NCBI GenBank assembly: GCA_019279435.1
Contig: JAAALK010000867.1
Coordinates: forward strand, 1 to 64,000
Direction of reading: 5' to 3'
Source of the DNA: Zizania palustris
Taxonomy: Eukaryota; Streptophyta; Magnoliopsida; Poales; Poaceae
Length of the DNA stretch: 64,000 nt
Both the position numbers and the translations under genes were made by a program. How positions within the stretch are numbered: the first letter of the stretch is position 1; each line of letters begins with the position of its first letter. The notes beneath the pieces are model-generated. The model saw nothing but the letters and a program-made list of their open reading frames with translations, searched no databases and was not told where the DNA came from. Positions 46,600 to 58,576 of the stretch are shown here, one piece after another.

Positions 46600-46960
46600 C
46601 TTCGAACCACTGGTTCGAAGCTTCTGACGAGGTGGGAAAGTCACAAAAAATGGATTCCAAGCCGTCGGCTTGAAAGCATCCGTAAAAAGAGTCCAAGGAG
46701 ACCAAATGATGTGGATTCTAGGCTCCGGCTTGAAAGCATCCATAAAAAGAGTCCAAGGAGACCACTATGCGAATTCTAAACCACTGGTTTGATAGCATTC
46801 GCAAAAAGAGCCGAAGGAGGCCGAATAAAACAGACATTGAGCTAATAGCTTAGAACGTCTGTAAAAAGAGTCCAAAGCGACCAATTTTATTGGATGCTAA
46901 GGTATCCGAAAAAAGAGTCCAAAGTGACTACATTCAAACAAAAAGGCACTAAGTTACCAG
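46600..46960 (+). repeat. 60-bp tandem repeats in the 3' UTR of element G
   Basis: The core AAAAAGAGTCCAAGGAGACCA (or close) recurs at about 46683, 46743, 46804, 46862 and 46912, near 60-bp steps. Each unit starts with an imperfect inverted repeat. The first (46600-46620) is a perfect 10-bp-arm hairpin: CTTCGAACCA, C, TGGTTCGAAG. Units lie between the pol stop (46430) and the end of the antisense gene. Confidence 0.85.
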
Positions 46961-47609
46961 TTTTCAGACTCCGAGTTAATAGAGTCGAATACATTTTTTG
47001 AGATCTTAGCCAATCTCTAAGTTGATAAGGGGCTCTGATCCTCCAAAATTGTACTAACTAAAGTTATTTTCGTTGCGCGTAACCACCTTTGACCAAATTT
47101 CTAAGTTACCTACACCCAAAGATGGGCTGGAACGTAGGGAGACAATTTTGAAACTTTAATCTTTATCATTCAAATAGATTACATACATCATGAAAAGTAT
47201 ATATCTATACCAAGAAGGAAACGAAGACCTCTTCGATTCCTAGAACTACCACTAAAGCTAGAATGACTCGTTCTGGAGCCAGGAGTTTTAATAACTTTAC
47301 GTTTAACTCTTTTCCCTCCTTTCGAAGTTGTTCAGAACTTTTCTTTACTTGTTCTTCAGCAGTATTTTCTTCTTCGGACCATACAATGTCTTCAGAAGAT
47401 GAAGGTTCTAAGTTGACTACTTTTTCCTCTTCTTTAACATAAGATAATATATCTTTGCATATTTCAGGTGTAATTACACCGGAGCCTTCTTGAGGAATCA
47501 AAAATCGAGGGCGTTTGTGAGGTCTTAGAGTTTTGAAGGTAGCCCATAACAAGCGAAGCTCTTCGTTAACTTCTAGCACTTCGAGATCATCCAAAAAAGG
47601 TCGAAAAGC

Positions 47610-47696
47610 CTGAAAACATTTCCAAATAAGTCTTTTCATTAATAAAGGATAAAAGCATAAATTTTTACATATTCGGGGCCCTAAGGAGAACTAGAC
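47610..47696 (-). other. Candidate intron 4 of the antisense gene (87 bp)
   Basis: On the minus strand CCCAAAG|GTCTAG...AATGTTTTCAG|GCTTTT. It joins the frame ending PPPDPK to the clean final exon AFRPFLDDLEV; one amber at about 47715 lies just before. Confidence 0.45.
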
Positions 47697-48060
47697 CTTT
47701 GGGTCTGGAGGGGGCTAATTGCTCGAAGCCTGTGACCGCGCTTGCTTTTGGCGAAGTCCTTCATCAATCCAAGCTTTGATTGCTGATCGAGCTTCGGCTA
47801 TCCAAGATGCTTGGAAGGTTTGCCAAGTTGCAGCTATGTCGGTGTAAGGGGTTAAGAGCTAGTTATCGTCGAAGATGAAAGGAGTCGCCCCTAAATCTGG
47901 TGCTACTGATATCCCTAAATCCTCGTAGTAGCGAAGCACTCCGAGAGCAGCTACTTGGCCGGAGATTTCTCCATACCGAATACCCACCGTCTTCATTGTT
48001 TTCGCTGCTGCTTGGATCATCTTCAGTCTTTGCAGCAGAGGGACGTCACCAGTTGAAGGT

Positions 48061-51000
48061 TGTAACACCCCAAGATTTAAACGAAATAAAATAAAAGAAA
48101 TATATTAATAAAAGAATTTCTGGATTTTATTATTAAAGAAAACTCCTAAAAGAGCCCTAATAAAGCCAAATAGAAATAAATATTCAAAATTTGGACTTGG
48201 AAAATTTATGGAATAAACTAGAGGCCAAAACATAATTTCAAGAATTTTTACAAATTTTTATCAATAGTGATTCAACCCTTAATCAAATAAATGAATTACT
48301 GGATTTATTTTAATCAGAAAAATAGATATAAATCTAAATTGGCCTCAACCTTGAATTAGACTTCAGCCCAGCCCAACCAAACCTTGAGTCACTGACACAT
48401 GGGACCCAGATGTCGGCGCACTCCCCCTCTCTCCTCCCCATGCCCGCATCCTCCCCACCCTACTTGTCAGCCTCTTCCCTCCCGCTTTCGCTCTCTGACA
48501 TACGTGGCCCGCCTGTCGGCGCTGTTGGCTTCGCACTCGGCCACTGACAGGTGGGGCCACCTGTTAGGATCATCTTCCCCGATGGAAAGGGATCCCCTTT
48601 CCAAATCCGCCGCCCCGTGGCCGATCTCGCCAAATTGGCCGCTGGATCGCCTTCTCCGACCGCCAGGGATCCCATTCCACCGATGGCCACGCGTTTTCGC
48701 CATACATAGAAAGGACCCGAGCTTTAGGAAAGTACACCGGTGAGGAGAAAAGGGAACCCCTCGGTTCCCTTCCGTTTGGACACCGGCGACCCCCTATAAG
48801 AACCCTGCCGGTCGCCGCCCTCAGTCCACACCAACGTAGCCCTTACCTTAGCGAAATCAGAGCGCCCTGCTCCGTTTTTTCGATCTCCTCTCCTGCTTCA
48901 CCTCTGGCCACCGCTCGCCGCAGCCTCGGACCGCCTCCGTCCCTGCCATCGCACCCATCGTGACCGTCGTCGACCACCCAACCTCGGCCATGCCTCCATT
49001 GGCCATCATCGTCGAGCTCCCAAAGACCTCCCTCGTCTACCCTCGTCGCCGGTCGCCGTCCGCCACTCGCCGCCACCATCGAAGGTACCGTCGTTACCGC
49101 CGTACTCCCCTCGTTCCATTTCTGCTGGTAGCTAGGCCCGTAGGCGCTCGCCGCCACCGTCGCCGCCGCGCCCGAACCCACCGGAGCCGGAGACGAAGGG
49201 GGTACGTGGCCCCTTATGCCCTTGCCGTGTCGGATCGCGTCGTGGCCGTCGATCGCGATCGGAGGGCTACGATTGAATCCCTTCGGGATTTAATCCAGGC
49301 CCTCGGATCTGGTCAAACTGGTATCCTTTAATCCTAGCCGTAGATCGCTATTTAAAAATGTTGACTCAATCTGGTGCATCCACGTCGTACCGATTCGCAG
49401 GTTTTAATCCTGGCCGTCCGATTTCATTTAACCCTTCCCGCCTCGCGCCCGATCATCGGATCCAGATCCGACGGTCCTGGTTGATCCGGTTCAGGCGCAC
49501 AGTGCACCTGTCCACTGTGGGCCTGGCTCACCGTGGACTAAAACCCATTTCCAGTTTAATAAAATTCCAGAAATTGATTTAAACTTTGAAAATTCATAAC
49601 TTGCTCATTTTAACTCCAAATTTCACTATTCCAATTTTATTAAATTCAAAATTTTATTCTCTACACATTAATGCTATTAAAGCAGTATGTTTACTTCAGC
49701 ACAAAATAATATTATGAATTAAATAAATAAAACCCCTTAGGGATAAATTAATAATTCATGAAATAAATTAGGAAAAACGCCAAAACTTTAACCTTTGAAA
49801 TTATTAATATAACTTCAGTACAATAAAGCTCAATTCACATAATTAAATCATAAAACTTGTATGATTATGTTTTGTGATGCTTTATTGAATGTATTGTTTA
49901 CCTTTTTCCGTATCGAGAAGACTACGAGTTCGTCGAGGAGCCGGAGTTCTATCCCGAGGTTCCGCCTTCACCCTTTGCTGATCAAGGCAAGTCTCAACCC
50001 CCATTTTGATCATCATTGAGCCCATGTTTTAATAAATTATCGCTATAACTCATAGGATAATATTGCATTAGTCAAATATCAAGCCCTACACTTATATTTA
50101 TTAGATCCCCGTCCTTGTGTGCAAATCCAAGCCATGCTTATTGAGGCTTAACTCCTTGTCACTCTACAATAAAAGTATTAGCTAGTGCCCAATGTACCGG
50201 CACAACTGCTATAGGATAAAAAGAATGAGTCATAGAATAGATGGATTCTACTATATGAATTTCCCCGTTATTCTCGTCTCTGGACTCTGTTGGAGTTGGC
50301 TATGTTATAAGTATGGTGGGTTCCGGGTGCAAGCTAGGGCATTGGTTGGTCGCACCTGGGCACTATAAGGACCGGTCTGCGGGATCTGTTGCAAAGCACT
50401 TCCGTATCAACCACAAGTCTAATGGGTAAGTCCTAACTAAAAGTATGGAACAATCCGACTCGATGCACCATAGTGGAGGGGGCTAGGGGCAACCTGTGTG
50501 TGACTTATACCGACGTGGCTCAAGGGGGGGTATGGTGAGGCTCGACGTGTCGGGACACCATATGAACCCATAAGAGGGTTTTGTCGCGTCGAGGAGGACC
50601 ATATGGAAGGTTTTGGCACGAGTTCCCGTGGTATGGTCATCTCGTTACACTTTGGTGTAAGTGATGAGTGCGTGCCTTGTGGGTACAATGGTACATCTCT
50701 GATCAGAGTATTTAATCTTTTCGAAAAGCTAAGCCCACGGTCAAGGGCGGGTTGTGTGACTACTCGTAGTTAGTTTATAATTGTTTGAATGGTTGAGTTA
50801 TTCATGGCATATAAGGACTGTTGAGCGAGGTGGGGCTGACTGTACCCCTCGAGTTAGAAGATGATGATGCATACACATGTTTACATTTCACTACTAATAA
50901 ATTGATCACATTTAATTTCTTTACAACTTATGCTCTTCCGCAAAATTAGCCACTATCTCCCTTGTTATTACCTTGCATTATATTTGCACTCGGTGGCTTG

Positions 51001-51293
51001 CTGAGTACGTTTGTACTCACTCCCATTGACTTACACAACCAGAGCTGTCTACTACGAGGAGGATGAAGGTCTGGAGTAGCGACCCAGTCAAGGCGAGACT
51101 GGAAGGAGGCGTTCATTTAGGACCCTTTGTTTTATTAGTTTCTCTTCATCTTTATTCACTTTTGTACTAATACGATCAACGAACCGTGAATGATTGCTCG
51201 TATTGTACGTGGTCGCATGATGAACGTCTTGTTTTTATTGATTTTCTATGGAATTTCAATAAAGGTCTTGATTTATTAAATCGGGGCGTGACA
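48061..51293 (+). repeat. Solo LTR H (3233 bp; TSD AAGGT) of the A family
   Basis: It starts TGTAACACCCC and ends GGGGCGTGACA. AAGGT flanks it at 48056-48060 and 51294-51298. No primer-binding site or internal sequence is present, so it is the product of LTR-LTR recombination. The last 1.3 kb are close to LTR A read from the minus strand. A TATA motif lies at 48795, and AATAAAG lies about 30 bp from the end. Confidence 0.94.
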
Positions 51294-51776
51294 AAGGTAA
51301 AGTCCAAGAAGTACCGAAGTAGTCCAAGACGCCCCGAAGGTTGTGCATGGTATATAAGGCCACCTTCTCACACTTCACTTTGTCTTCGGACAAAATATTC
51401 CTTGATGAGGACAACTCGTCTATCAAAGAAGATAGCCTAGCTGCCTCCGTGACCAAGGAGTTCTTCTGTCCAACTAAATTATTGGCATCCTCCATCAACT
51501 TCGTTTGCTCCTCTCGGAGCTTTACCAGCTCTGTCCTTGCGGTCACTTGCTCCATCCGCAGTTTTTCCACCTTGGCCCGAAGCACGATTTGTTCAGCTTC
51601 GAGCATCCAATTGGTAGCCTCCAAACCAAGTCTGGCTTTCCTTTCTGTGGCTACCATCTCATCCAAGCTAGAGGTCCGAATCTAAGAGCTGACAAGACTC
51701 CCCTAGAGGGCAGTTATCTTCTCCTTGAGACGATTACACTCTCGCTCGTTAGATACAGCCACAACTCGGGCCAAGA

Positions 51777-51861
51777 CTATTTGTTGTGAAGGAAGAAAAA
51801 AGCAATGTGAGTAAACTATTTACATGTTAAAACTAACTCGGTTATTGCAGATACTTCGTAC
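51777..51861 (-). other. Candidate intron 3 of the antisense gene (85 bp)
   Basis: On the minus strand CCTACCAG|GTACGAAG...CACAACAAATAG|TCTTGG. Size and signals agree with the others, but the exon phases do not join in frame as read, so an indel or a different donor is possible. Confidence 0.45.
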
Positions 51862-52301
51862 CTGGTAGGCTTCCCACTCTAAGGCCGCATTTAACTCTGA
51901 CCCCTCAGCTTCCCCAAGGATAGCCACCAAGTCAGTCTCCCCGACTTCGTGATTAGCTCGAGCCAGAGGCTCTAGCAGAGTCCGAAGCCCTCTCCTTCGC
52001 TCCAGAAAAGGAGATAGGAGAGGCAGCCTTGATAAAGCTCTTTGATCATCTTCATTTGGAGAAGGTCCGGAGCGCAGAGCCGCGTCCCTGGAGACCTCTG
52101 TGGATTGGCCCCCTTCTGTGGACTGGCCTCCGTCTGTAGATTCCGACGGGGTTAATCAAGAGTTCGGAGTAGGAAAAGGATCCACCATTCCTTTACCTTT
52201 TCCAGGCCCCATTTTCATAGCCTCCTCCGGAATTGACTTCGGAGATGTCGAAGTTTTAGGCGCAGTCTTCGCGGCAGGGGTCATCTTCATTGGGGTTGAT
52301 C

Positions 52302-52381
52302 CTGTAAAATCAAAGGTATTATATATTACATAAATTTTGCAGGACACGAAAAGAATGGAAAAGCATTCAACTAAGGCTTAC
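52302..52381 (-). other. Candidate intron 2 of the antisense gene (80 bp)
   Basis: On the minus strand GTCGAAT|GTAAGCC...TTTGATTTTACAG|GATCAACC. The donor GTAAG and the acceptor with T-rich tract are classic. Joining makes TGA from T and GA; a G in place of the exon-terminal T would keep the frame open. Confidence 0.65.
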
Positions 52382-53057
52382 ATTCGACATTTTGTCGCCG
52401 AATGAGTATGGGACTGCTCGGAGGCTCGAATGCCTCTTCGAAGTCTTCCTAAGATAGGAATTAGGGATTGAAGGATTAGCTGCTGTAATCTCTCCAAGAA
52501 CAGTAGTTATCACTTCATCCGGAGCCGAAGTTTGATCATTTGTTGCCTTGACTCCGCCCTCTTTTGCAGCGAGTCTCTTGGCCAGACGGGACCTTCGAAG
52601 TCTCTACCTGCTCGAGATTACCTTTTGCGGCAGGCACGACCGCTATGTCGCCCTCGGTGGGAATTTCGACTTCCGCACGCATCCCTTCATCCTTGGTAAT
52701 AAGGGCTTCCAACACCCTCTGCATTTCTCTATATCTTTCATCTTCAGATGACTCCGAAGACGAAGTAGAGGACTTGGAAGGGGCCACGAACTTCGGTTTC
52801 TGAGCCAATTTCTTCACAGGAGTATAGGCTGGCGCCGAAGTCCTGGCTTTAGCTTTCCTCTTCTTAGGACCTGGCTCAAAAGTGCTCCAGTCCAGAAGGG
52901 AAAGAGCGTCAACTCCGAGTACACTCCATACTCGGTTTGAACCGCTCCCAACTGCCCACTAGTTTCACCCTCCATTCCTTCTCAGTGAGGGTAGGGGCTC
53001 CGAGGATCTTCTCCGAAGCCCCTACAACTTGCTCCAAAGTCAAGGTGGCATGCTGAG

Positions 53058-53139
53058 CTGGAAGATAAGTTTTTATCTCAGTTATATCATTTCTTATGAA
53101 ATTATTGCATATGAGACATTTTGCAGTCTCTGAAGTTAC
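53058..53139 (-). other. Candidate intron 1 of the antisense gene (82 bp)
   Basis: On the minus strand GAAG|GTAACTTC...TTATCTTCCAG|CTCAGC. Joining the sides gives an in-frame GAA-GCT-CAG reading, removing a stop-rich stretch. Confidence 0.7.
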
Positions 53140-54076
53140 CTTCGGTACTTGAAGAGATATCTTGAAGTCCACCCTCCAAGTTCTCTTCGAAGTTAATAGG
53201 CCAGTTGGCCATCAGAGGCGGAATGCGGAGCTTGATGCACTCCTCCGCTAAGTCTCGCATGCTCATGCGGTGGCTTATTTTTTGAAGCAGGTTGAGGCGA
53301 GCTTCGAGCTGGACCGGATTCGAGTGAACATCGGCTTTCCTCCGGAAAAATATGTCTTTCAAAGGCCTGTCCAAGGTGCTGTCTACTCCCACTTTGGCGT
53401 AGAACCAGCGAAGAATCCAGTCTGTGTACCATCTGGTGTTGATGGCCTTCGCTGGAAATCGAGTCTAGAATTCATCCTGGAGCCGGAAGTTGATACTGCC
53501 AAATGCAACTACTATTTTCTTTCCTCCGCTGCCCAGATAAGTCTTCGGCTAGTAGGAAGCCTTGTGGAGTGCTGCGAAGATCTCTGCTCTTCCTTCGCAA
53601 CCTTCGGCTTGCATTGCCCATTCGAAGATCGCGAGACGCGATATGGCATTTGTGGATAACTAAGGAAGAGTAACATGAAAGAGTTCCAGTACCTCTGAAA
53701 GGAAGTCCACTGCCGGAAGTCCTAAGCCCGCCTCGAAGAAAGCCTCAAAGACGATCACTTCTCCGATCCGAGGTGAGGGAATTGCTTCTGAACCAGGTTG
53801 ATGAATTTTAATCCCTGGGCTTGTCTTCCCGGCGGTCGCCACTGTAATAGATTTCTTCGTGCACGTCGACGGCCCTAGACTGTATGATTGATCAGAGTAT
53901 TTAGTTGAAGCCGGGAGGAGGTCGTGGGGCCTTGCAAAGGTTGAAGCGTCTACGGGCATGTTGTGGCTAGTCTTTGCCATTGAACGGAGTGGAAAGGTTT
54001 GGAACTAGAGTTCTAGAAGCTAGGAAAAGATTGCGCGAGAGCAGTGGGTAAAGTATCTCGAATGCCCCTTGCCCCT

Positions 54077-54085
54077 CTATTTATA
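54077..54085 (-). promoter_or_regulatory. TATA box of the antisense gene
   Basis: The minus strand reads GGCTATAAATAGAGGGG, about 100 bp upstream of the ATG at 53980 and 330 bp from the 3' LTR. It is independent of the LTR promoter. Confidence 0.7.
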
Positions 54086-54413
54086 GCCTGAACTCGCAAT
54101 TTCTTACCATTCATACTCGTCGGTCCGTCTTCTGTACCATTATCGTTTCCAAAAACAAAGCAACATTATTACTTCTAAAAAGAAAAAGATAACGGATATT
54201 TTCCTGAGTCTAACGGTCTTTTCAGCTTCGTAAAAATTATCTTCGGAGCTTTTCAAATGAGACCTCCGCTCGGAAGTCGATTCGAAGTTTCTAAATTTCT
54301 AAATGCTTCCAAGTTTGGTACATTTTATTAAACTCTGCGCATGATTATGTTTCTTGCGTATACTGCTCTCCTAACTTTACAGATCATTTGGAGAAGCGTA
54401 TTCGAGGGGCTAC

Positions 54414-54906
54414 TATTGGGGTAAAATACTTCATCCCCATGGTCTCTACAATTATAAGACAAAGGCAATTTACTAGACCAAAGTTCCAGTGTTAATTCCG
54501 GTCTAGTGTATGATCAAGCTCAAAGAATCAATGCATGCTTCTGCTCAGAGTTTGACTTCGAAGGTTAAATCTTAAGAGAGCTTATCTGCCAACAAGGATG
54601 GAAGACTTATCTTCTTTCTAATTAGATTAGTCTTTTACCATTTTAACCCTATTAGGGATACCGAATAGTTTCCACTATATCGGTTGTAATTGAGGGGTAA
54701 AAAGGTCTTTTCCTTAATATTTTTACCTATAAATACCCCCATTCTTACCCTGTAATGAGGATCGAATACTCAGTTATTCAATACACAACTTCGAACTACT
54801 TCGAGCTATTATCCAATTCGGATGCTTCAAAAGTCCGTCTCACAAACTCTTCATTTGTTAGTTTTTAATCTTCGAGAACCTGTTAGCGTAATCTTTTACG
54901 CCAACA
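54414..54906 (+). repeat. 3' LTR of element G (493 bp)
   Basis: It starts TATTGGGG (TG changed to TA) after the purine-rich TTCGAGGGGCTAC and ends TTACGCCAACA. TATAAAT is at 54729-54735. TCCAT follows, the target copy. Confidence 0.92.
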
Positions 54907-56800
54907 TCCATGAATAAGGATAAGACGAAGAGGATGTGTGTGTATTATAGGGCTTTGAATGATGTAACCATCAAGAATATGTACCCTTTACCATGAATCG
55001 ACGACATGTTCGATCAGCTTAAGGGATCCTTAGTCTTTGCTAAGGTTGACCTCCGATCAGGCTACCATAAGCTCAGGATCAGAGAAGAGGACATCCCTAA
55101 GACTACCTTCACATCCCGTTATGGACTATACGAGTATACGGTGATGTCTTTCGTACTCGCAAATGCCCCTGCATTCTTCATGAACATGATGAACAATGTC
55201 TTCATGGAATTCTTGCACAAGTTCATTGTGGTGTTCATAGATGATATACTCATCTACTCCAAGACCAAGGAAGAGCATGAAGCCCATCTACGTCTGACCT
55301 TGGGAAAGTGACGGGAGAATCAGCTATATGCCAAGTATAGCAAGTATGAATTCTGGTCGTCCGAAGTGAAATTCCTAGGGCATGTCATATCTGTCGGAGG
55401 AATAGTCATGGATCCGACCACTATGGAAGCAGTAACAAACCAGTTACAACCTCACAATGTATTGGAGATCCGGAGTTTTCTAGGATTGGTCGGATATTAC
55501 CGGCAATTCATCGAAAATTTTTCCAAGATCGCCAAGCCCATGACCAGATTGTTACAGAAGGAAGTAAAGTTCGAATGGACTCTAGCCTATGAAGAAAGCT
55601 TCCAAACCCTCAAGAAGAGACTCATATCAGCCCCAGTATTGACACTGTCGGACATCCGGAAAGACTTTCACGCCTTGGACTAGGGTGTGTTCTCATGCAA
55701 GACGGGAAAGTAGTGTCATACGCCTCACGTCAATTGAGACCGCATGAGCTGAACTACCACACGCATGACATAGAACTGGCGGCAGTAGTCCATGCACTAT
55801 AGATATGGAGGCATTACCTTGTGGGTAATAGGTGTGAAGTCTTCACCGACCACAAGAGTCTCAAGTACATATTCACCCAACCAGATCTGAACCTCAAGCA
55901 AAGAAGATGGTTGGAACTGATCAAGGATTATGACTTAGGCATCCATTACCATCCCGGTAAGGCAAATGTAGTGGAAGATACTCTAAGCTGGAAGGGATAC
56001 TACAATGCCCTCGCAGTGTAAGATCAGGCCCCTCTTCTATATAAAGAGATGGAAAGATTGAACTTAGGGATCACCACCAGGGAGTGCCTCGCTATACTTG
56101 AAGCAAGACATGTCTAAATGGACCAGATCTGTGAGACACAGAAGGAAGACCCCGACATAGCAGAGATCCAGAAGAATAGGAGGAGGGGAAAAGCCCCAAG
56201 GTTCTCCGAAGATGAGGTTGGCATCGTATGGTTCGGAAATAGGATATGCGTGTCCAACAAGCCTAAGCTGAAGGCTCCCATTCTTGAAGAATCCCATGGG
56301 ACCTTGTACTCCATACATCTCGGGAGTACCGAGATGTACCAGAACCTAAAAGAGAAATATTGGTGGGTTAGTATGAAGACAGATAGCTAAATATGTGTCA
56401 ATGTGTGACACTTGTCAATGAGTCAAGGCACGACACCAGAGACCTGCTGGTCTTTTACAACCCCTCAAGATTCCCGAATGGAAGTGGGAAGAGGTAGGAA
56501 TGGACTTCATCACTGGACTGCCCAGGACCAATGTCGGGTATGATTCCATTTGGGTGATCATCGATCGACTCACCAAGGTAGCTCATTTCATCCCCATCAA
56601 GACGACGTACAATGGTTCGAAGCTAGCCGAGCTATACATTACCCGGATCACGTGTTTACATGGGGTTCCAAAGAAGATTGTGTCCGACTGAGGTAGTCAG
56701 TTCACCTCCATGTTTTGGAAGAACCTTCAGGAAGAGCTCGGCACCAGACTGAACTTCAGCACAACATATCATCTGTAGACCGATGGTCAGACTGAAATGG
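54907..56800 (+). pseudogene. RT, RNase H and integrase of element F
   Basis: RT resumes with [20 protein letters not shown], then [40 protein letters not shown] and the catalytic [13 protein letters not shown]. The connection has FLGHVISVGGIVMDP and RSFLGLVGYYRQFIENFSKI. RNase H shows [16 protein letters not shown]. The integrase has MYQNLKEKYWW, WEEVGMDFITGLPRT (first Asp), PKKIVSD then a stop then GSQFTS (second Asp kept), and TDGQTE (Glu). Element K cuts it there. Stops at about 54994, 55309, 56388 and 56689 and frameshifts near 55680 disable it. Confidence 0.92.
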
Positions 56801-58576
56801 TGTAGGACCGAAAGTAGAGACTAGAGGGGGGTGAATGGGCGCCTAAAAATTCTTATGAATCAATGACCTAATCCCAACACCCAACGTACCTCGACAGACA
56901 AATAACAGTAGCAAAGCAGATCACAGGAACTAAAGTTGTCTAGCCTAAAAATGACCAGTGTCCTGAATAAAATGATATTTAAAACTAAACTAAACTAAAC
57001 AAAAATAACTGCAGTAAATAAAAATGTGTTCTAAAAATATTTAATGGCATAGGAAAAATACCTAAAAATATCAATAAATATTCACATTGTAGTCTAAAAA
57101 TAAAATACTAATCAAATGAATAAATCCTAGATCTTTCACAAATCAACTTGATATATTGCACGTAAATCTAGAATAAAAATATTACTCTGACTATTTTTTT
57201 TCTTTTTATTCGAACATACTAAAAATACTTAAATAAATAATATGCGAGCACTAATAAATTTAGCAGATAAAAATTAACCACGAATTTACTGGCTAGATTT
57301 GCATGCTAATTAAGCATAGATAATTATTGATTTTAATTAATACTACTGAAAAATAGTAGATTAGATCAAACTTACCTAATCTACCGCATGCCATGGACTG
57401 CACCGTGAAGAACACATCGTCGGCTCCTACTGCTCCTCCTTGGACGCCGTGCGCGAAAGCTCTGCGTTGAATTTATTTGCGCCGTGGACTGTCGTGCCGG
57501 CGGGTCCCACGCAAAGAGATTGACGTCTGAAAAAGCCAACGAAACCAGCCGTGCGTATCCTGCCGAGCCTACGCCTGGGAATTTGCCATGTTGTCAGGGT
57601 CACTTGCGCGCCGCGATGCTGCTGCCGAGCACTACTTGCGCTGCTTTGACTGCCACACTGCAAAATTGAAGCGCAGCATGCCTTGCTATCGTGGAAGCCT
57701 CTTGCGTGGACTGTCGTGCTGCCTGGACAGCTGAGCTACCGCTCCGCTTGGAAAATCACGCCTCCGTGTGAGCTAATCGTGCTGAAAAACTGCTGCTGCA
57801 CCTACGCACCGTAGGCTAGGCTCCGCTACAGCAAAGCTGCTGGCTACCAGACGCTGCGCGTAGCTGCCGCCTATCACGCCGCTGTCCTGCTGCTCGATGG
57901 AGGCATGGCGAGAAAAAAACTCTTGAAGAGAAAAACAAAAAAGCTAGCGGCGGTAGAAGAAATAGCAGATGAAAACTAGCGGTGGACTGTAGATTTAAAC
58001 TCGAAAAAATAACAGTCAACCCTAACCCTACGGGGTTGGGGCCTATTTATAGGCAGCCCACTAATAAAGGGAAAATACTAATTTACCCCTAAGGTAAATT
58101 ACACTGACACTAAAAATAAAATTGGAAATTACAAAAATACCCTTAGAATATTCAACTGACTCGAATAACAAATATTGTGGACTTAAATACTGATATTAAT
58201 ATCATAAATAAAGATAATCATTGGTTGTAAGTTTTGTGCCAAAACTAACAAAGCGTCCACCGTCTTCGCAAAGGGTACCCGGATTGGACCGACCCGATCC
58301 CGCAGCTTCCTCAGCCCAGCAATCGCTCGCCGCCCATGTACTTGAGTCAAACCCGGTCAACAGACCAGTGGATCCTCTACCGCTCCTAGCCCATGTACTC
58401 GGATTAGGCCAGTCCGACTCCACGGCTCCTCTGCCCGGCTGTCGCTCGCTGCCCGTGTACCTGAGTCACATGCGCCTCAGACATGGCAGGTCTTCACGTC
58501 TCCTCTTTGACTTTCGTTGACAATCACTCATCACATTTAGAGCCATAAGACCCATTCTCTTCAACATGGTTCCTCA
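56801..58576 (-). repeat. 3' LTR of element K (1776 bp)
   Basis: On the minus strand it starts TGAGGAACCATGTTGAAG at 58576, right after the polypurine tract, and ends TTTCGGTCCTACA at 56801. TATAAATAGG is on the minus strand at 58051-58042. CpG-rich repeats are at about 58265-58470. It is about 200 bp longer than the B/C LTR. Confidence 0.92.

Larger units (their letters stand above)
47205..53980 (-). pseudogene. Antisense, intron-containing gene of element G (broken; split by H)
   Basis: On the minus strand it starts at ATG 53980 (MAKTSHNMPVDASTF). An early segment reads IVFEAFFEAGLGLPAVDFLS and LAIFEWAMQAEGCEG, resembling, as I recall, the plant family annotated as putative gypsy-type transposon (Transposase_28). 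Later exons hold a Lys-rich and a Ser/Glu-rich part (SSTSSSESSEDE), a long coiled coil (51666-51300), a block RRLKMIQ-like/GIRYGEISGQVAALG (48060-47870), and a final acidic exon with WSEEENTAEEQ. Candidate introns are 53058-53139, 52302-52381, 51777-51861 and 47610-47696. Stops at about 53661, 53556, 53477 and 51706 and a frameshift near 52925 break it; solo LTR H splits it between residues WTLP and STGD. Cellular role unknown. Confidence 0.72.
40540..54906 (+). mobile_element. Element G: Tat-clade Ty3/gypsy with antisense gene (TSD TCCAT), split by solo LTR H
   Basis: It is bounded by TCCAT at 40535-40539 and 54907-54911. Order: 5' LTR, primer-binding site, gag, protease, RT, RNase H, archaeal-type RNase H, integrase, tandem repeats, an antisense gene, polypurine tract, 3' LTR. 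Without H it is about 11.1 kb. The two LTRs (494 and 493 bp) differ at about 18 sites in the first 200 bases and at fewer later. Confidence 0.93.
28902..56800 (+). mobile_element. Element F: Ty3/gypsy (chromovirus/Tekay-like), interrupted by E, G and K
   Basis: F pieces: 5' LTR 28902-31773, ORF0, gag to 33710, gag/protease/RT start 39542-40539, then RT, RNase H and integrase 54907-56800. E (TSD GCTAT) and G (TSD TCCAT) interrupt it cleanly: removing each one and one copy of its TSD restores collinear coding sequence. K cuts the integrase at 56800/56801. The 3' end and 3' LTR are not in the window. Confidence 0.92.

Noticed and set aside
48399..48743. 114-codon plus-strand frame in solo LTR H
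   Set aside because: Composition-driven frame in the GC-rich part of an LTR, upstream of the TATA motif; not matched in LTR A.
51186..51440. 84-codon plus-strand frame over the right edge of H
   Set aside because: It spans the LTR end and the antisense coiled coil; a shadow frame.
57427..58019. GC-rich minus-strand and plus-strand short frames in LTR K
   Set aside because: Frames lie on both strands within the LTR and have no likeness to a protein.
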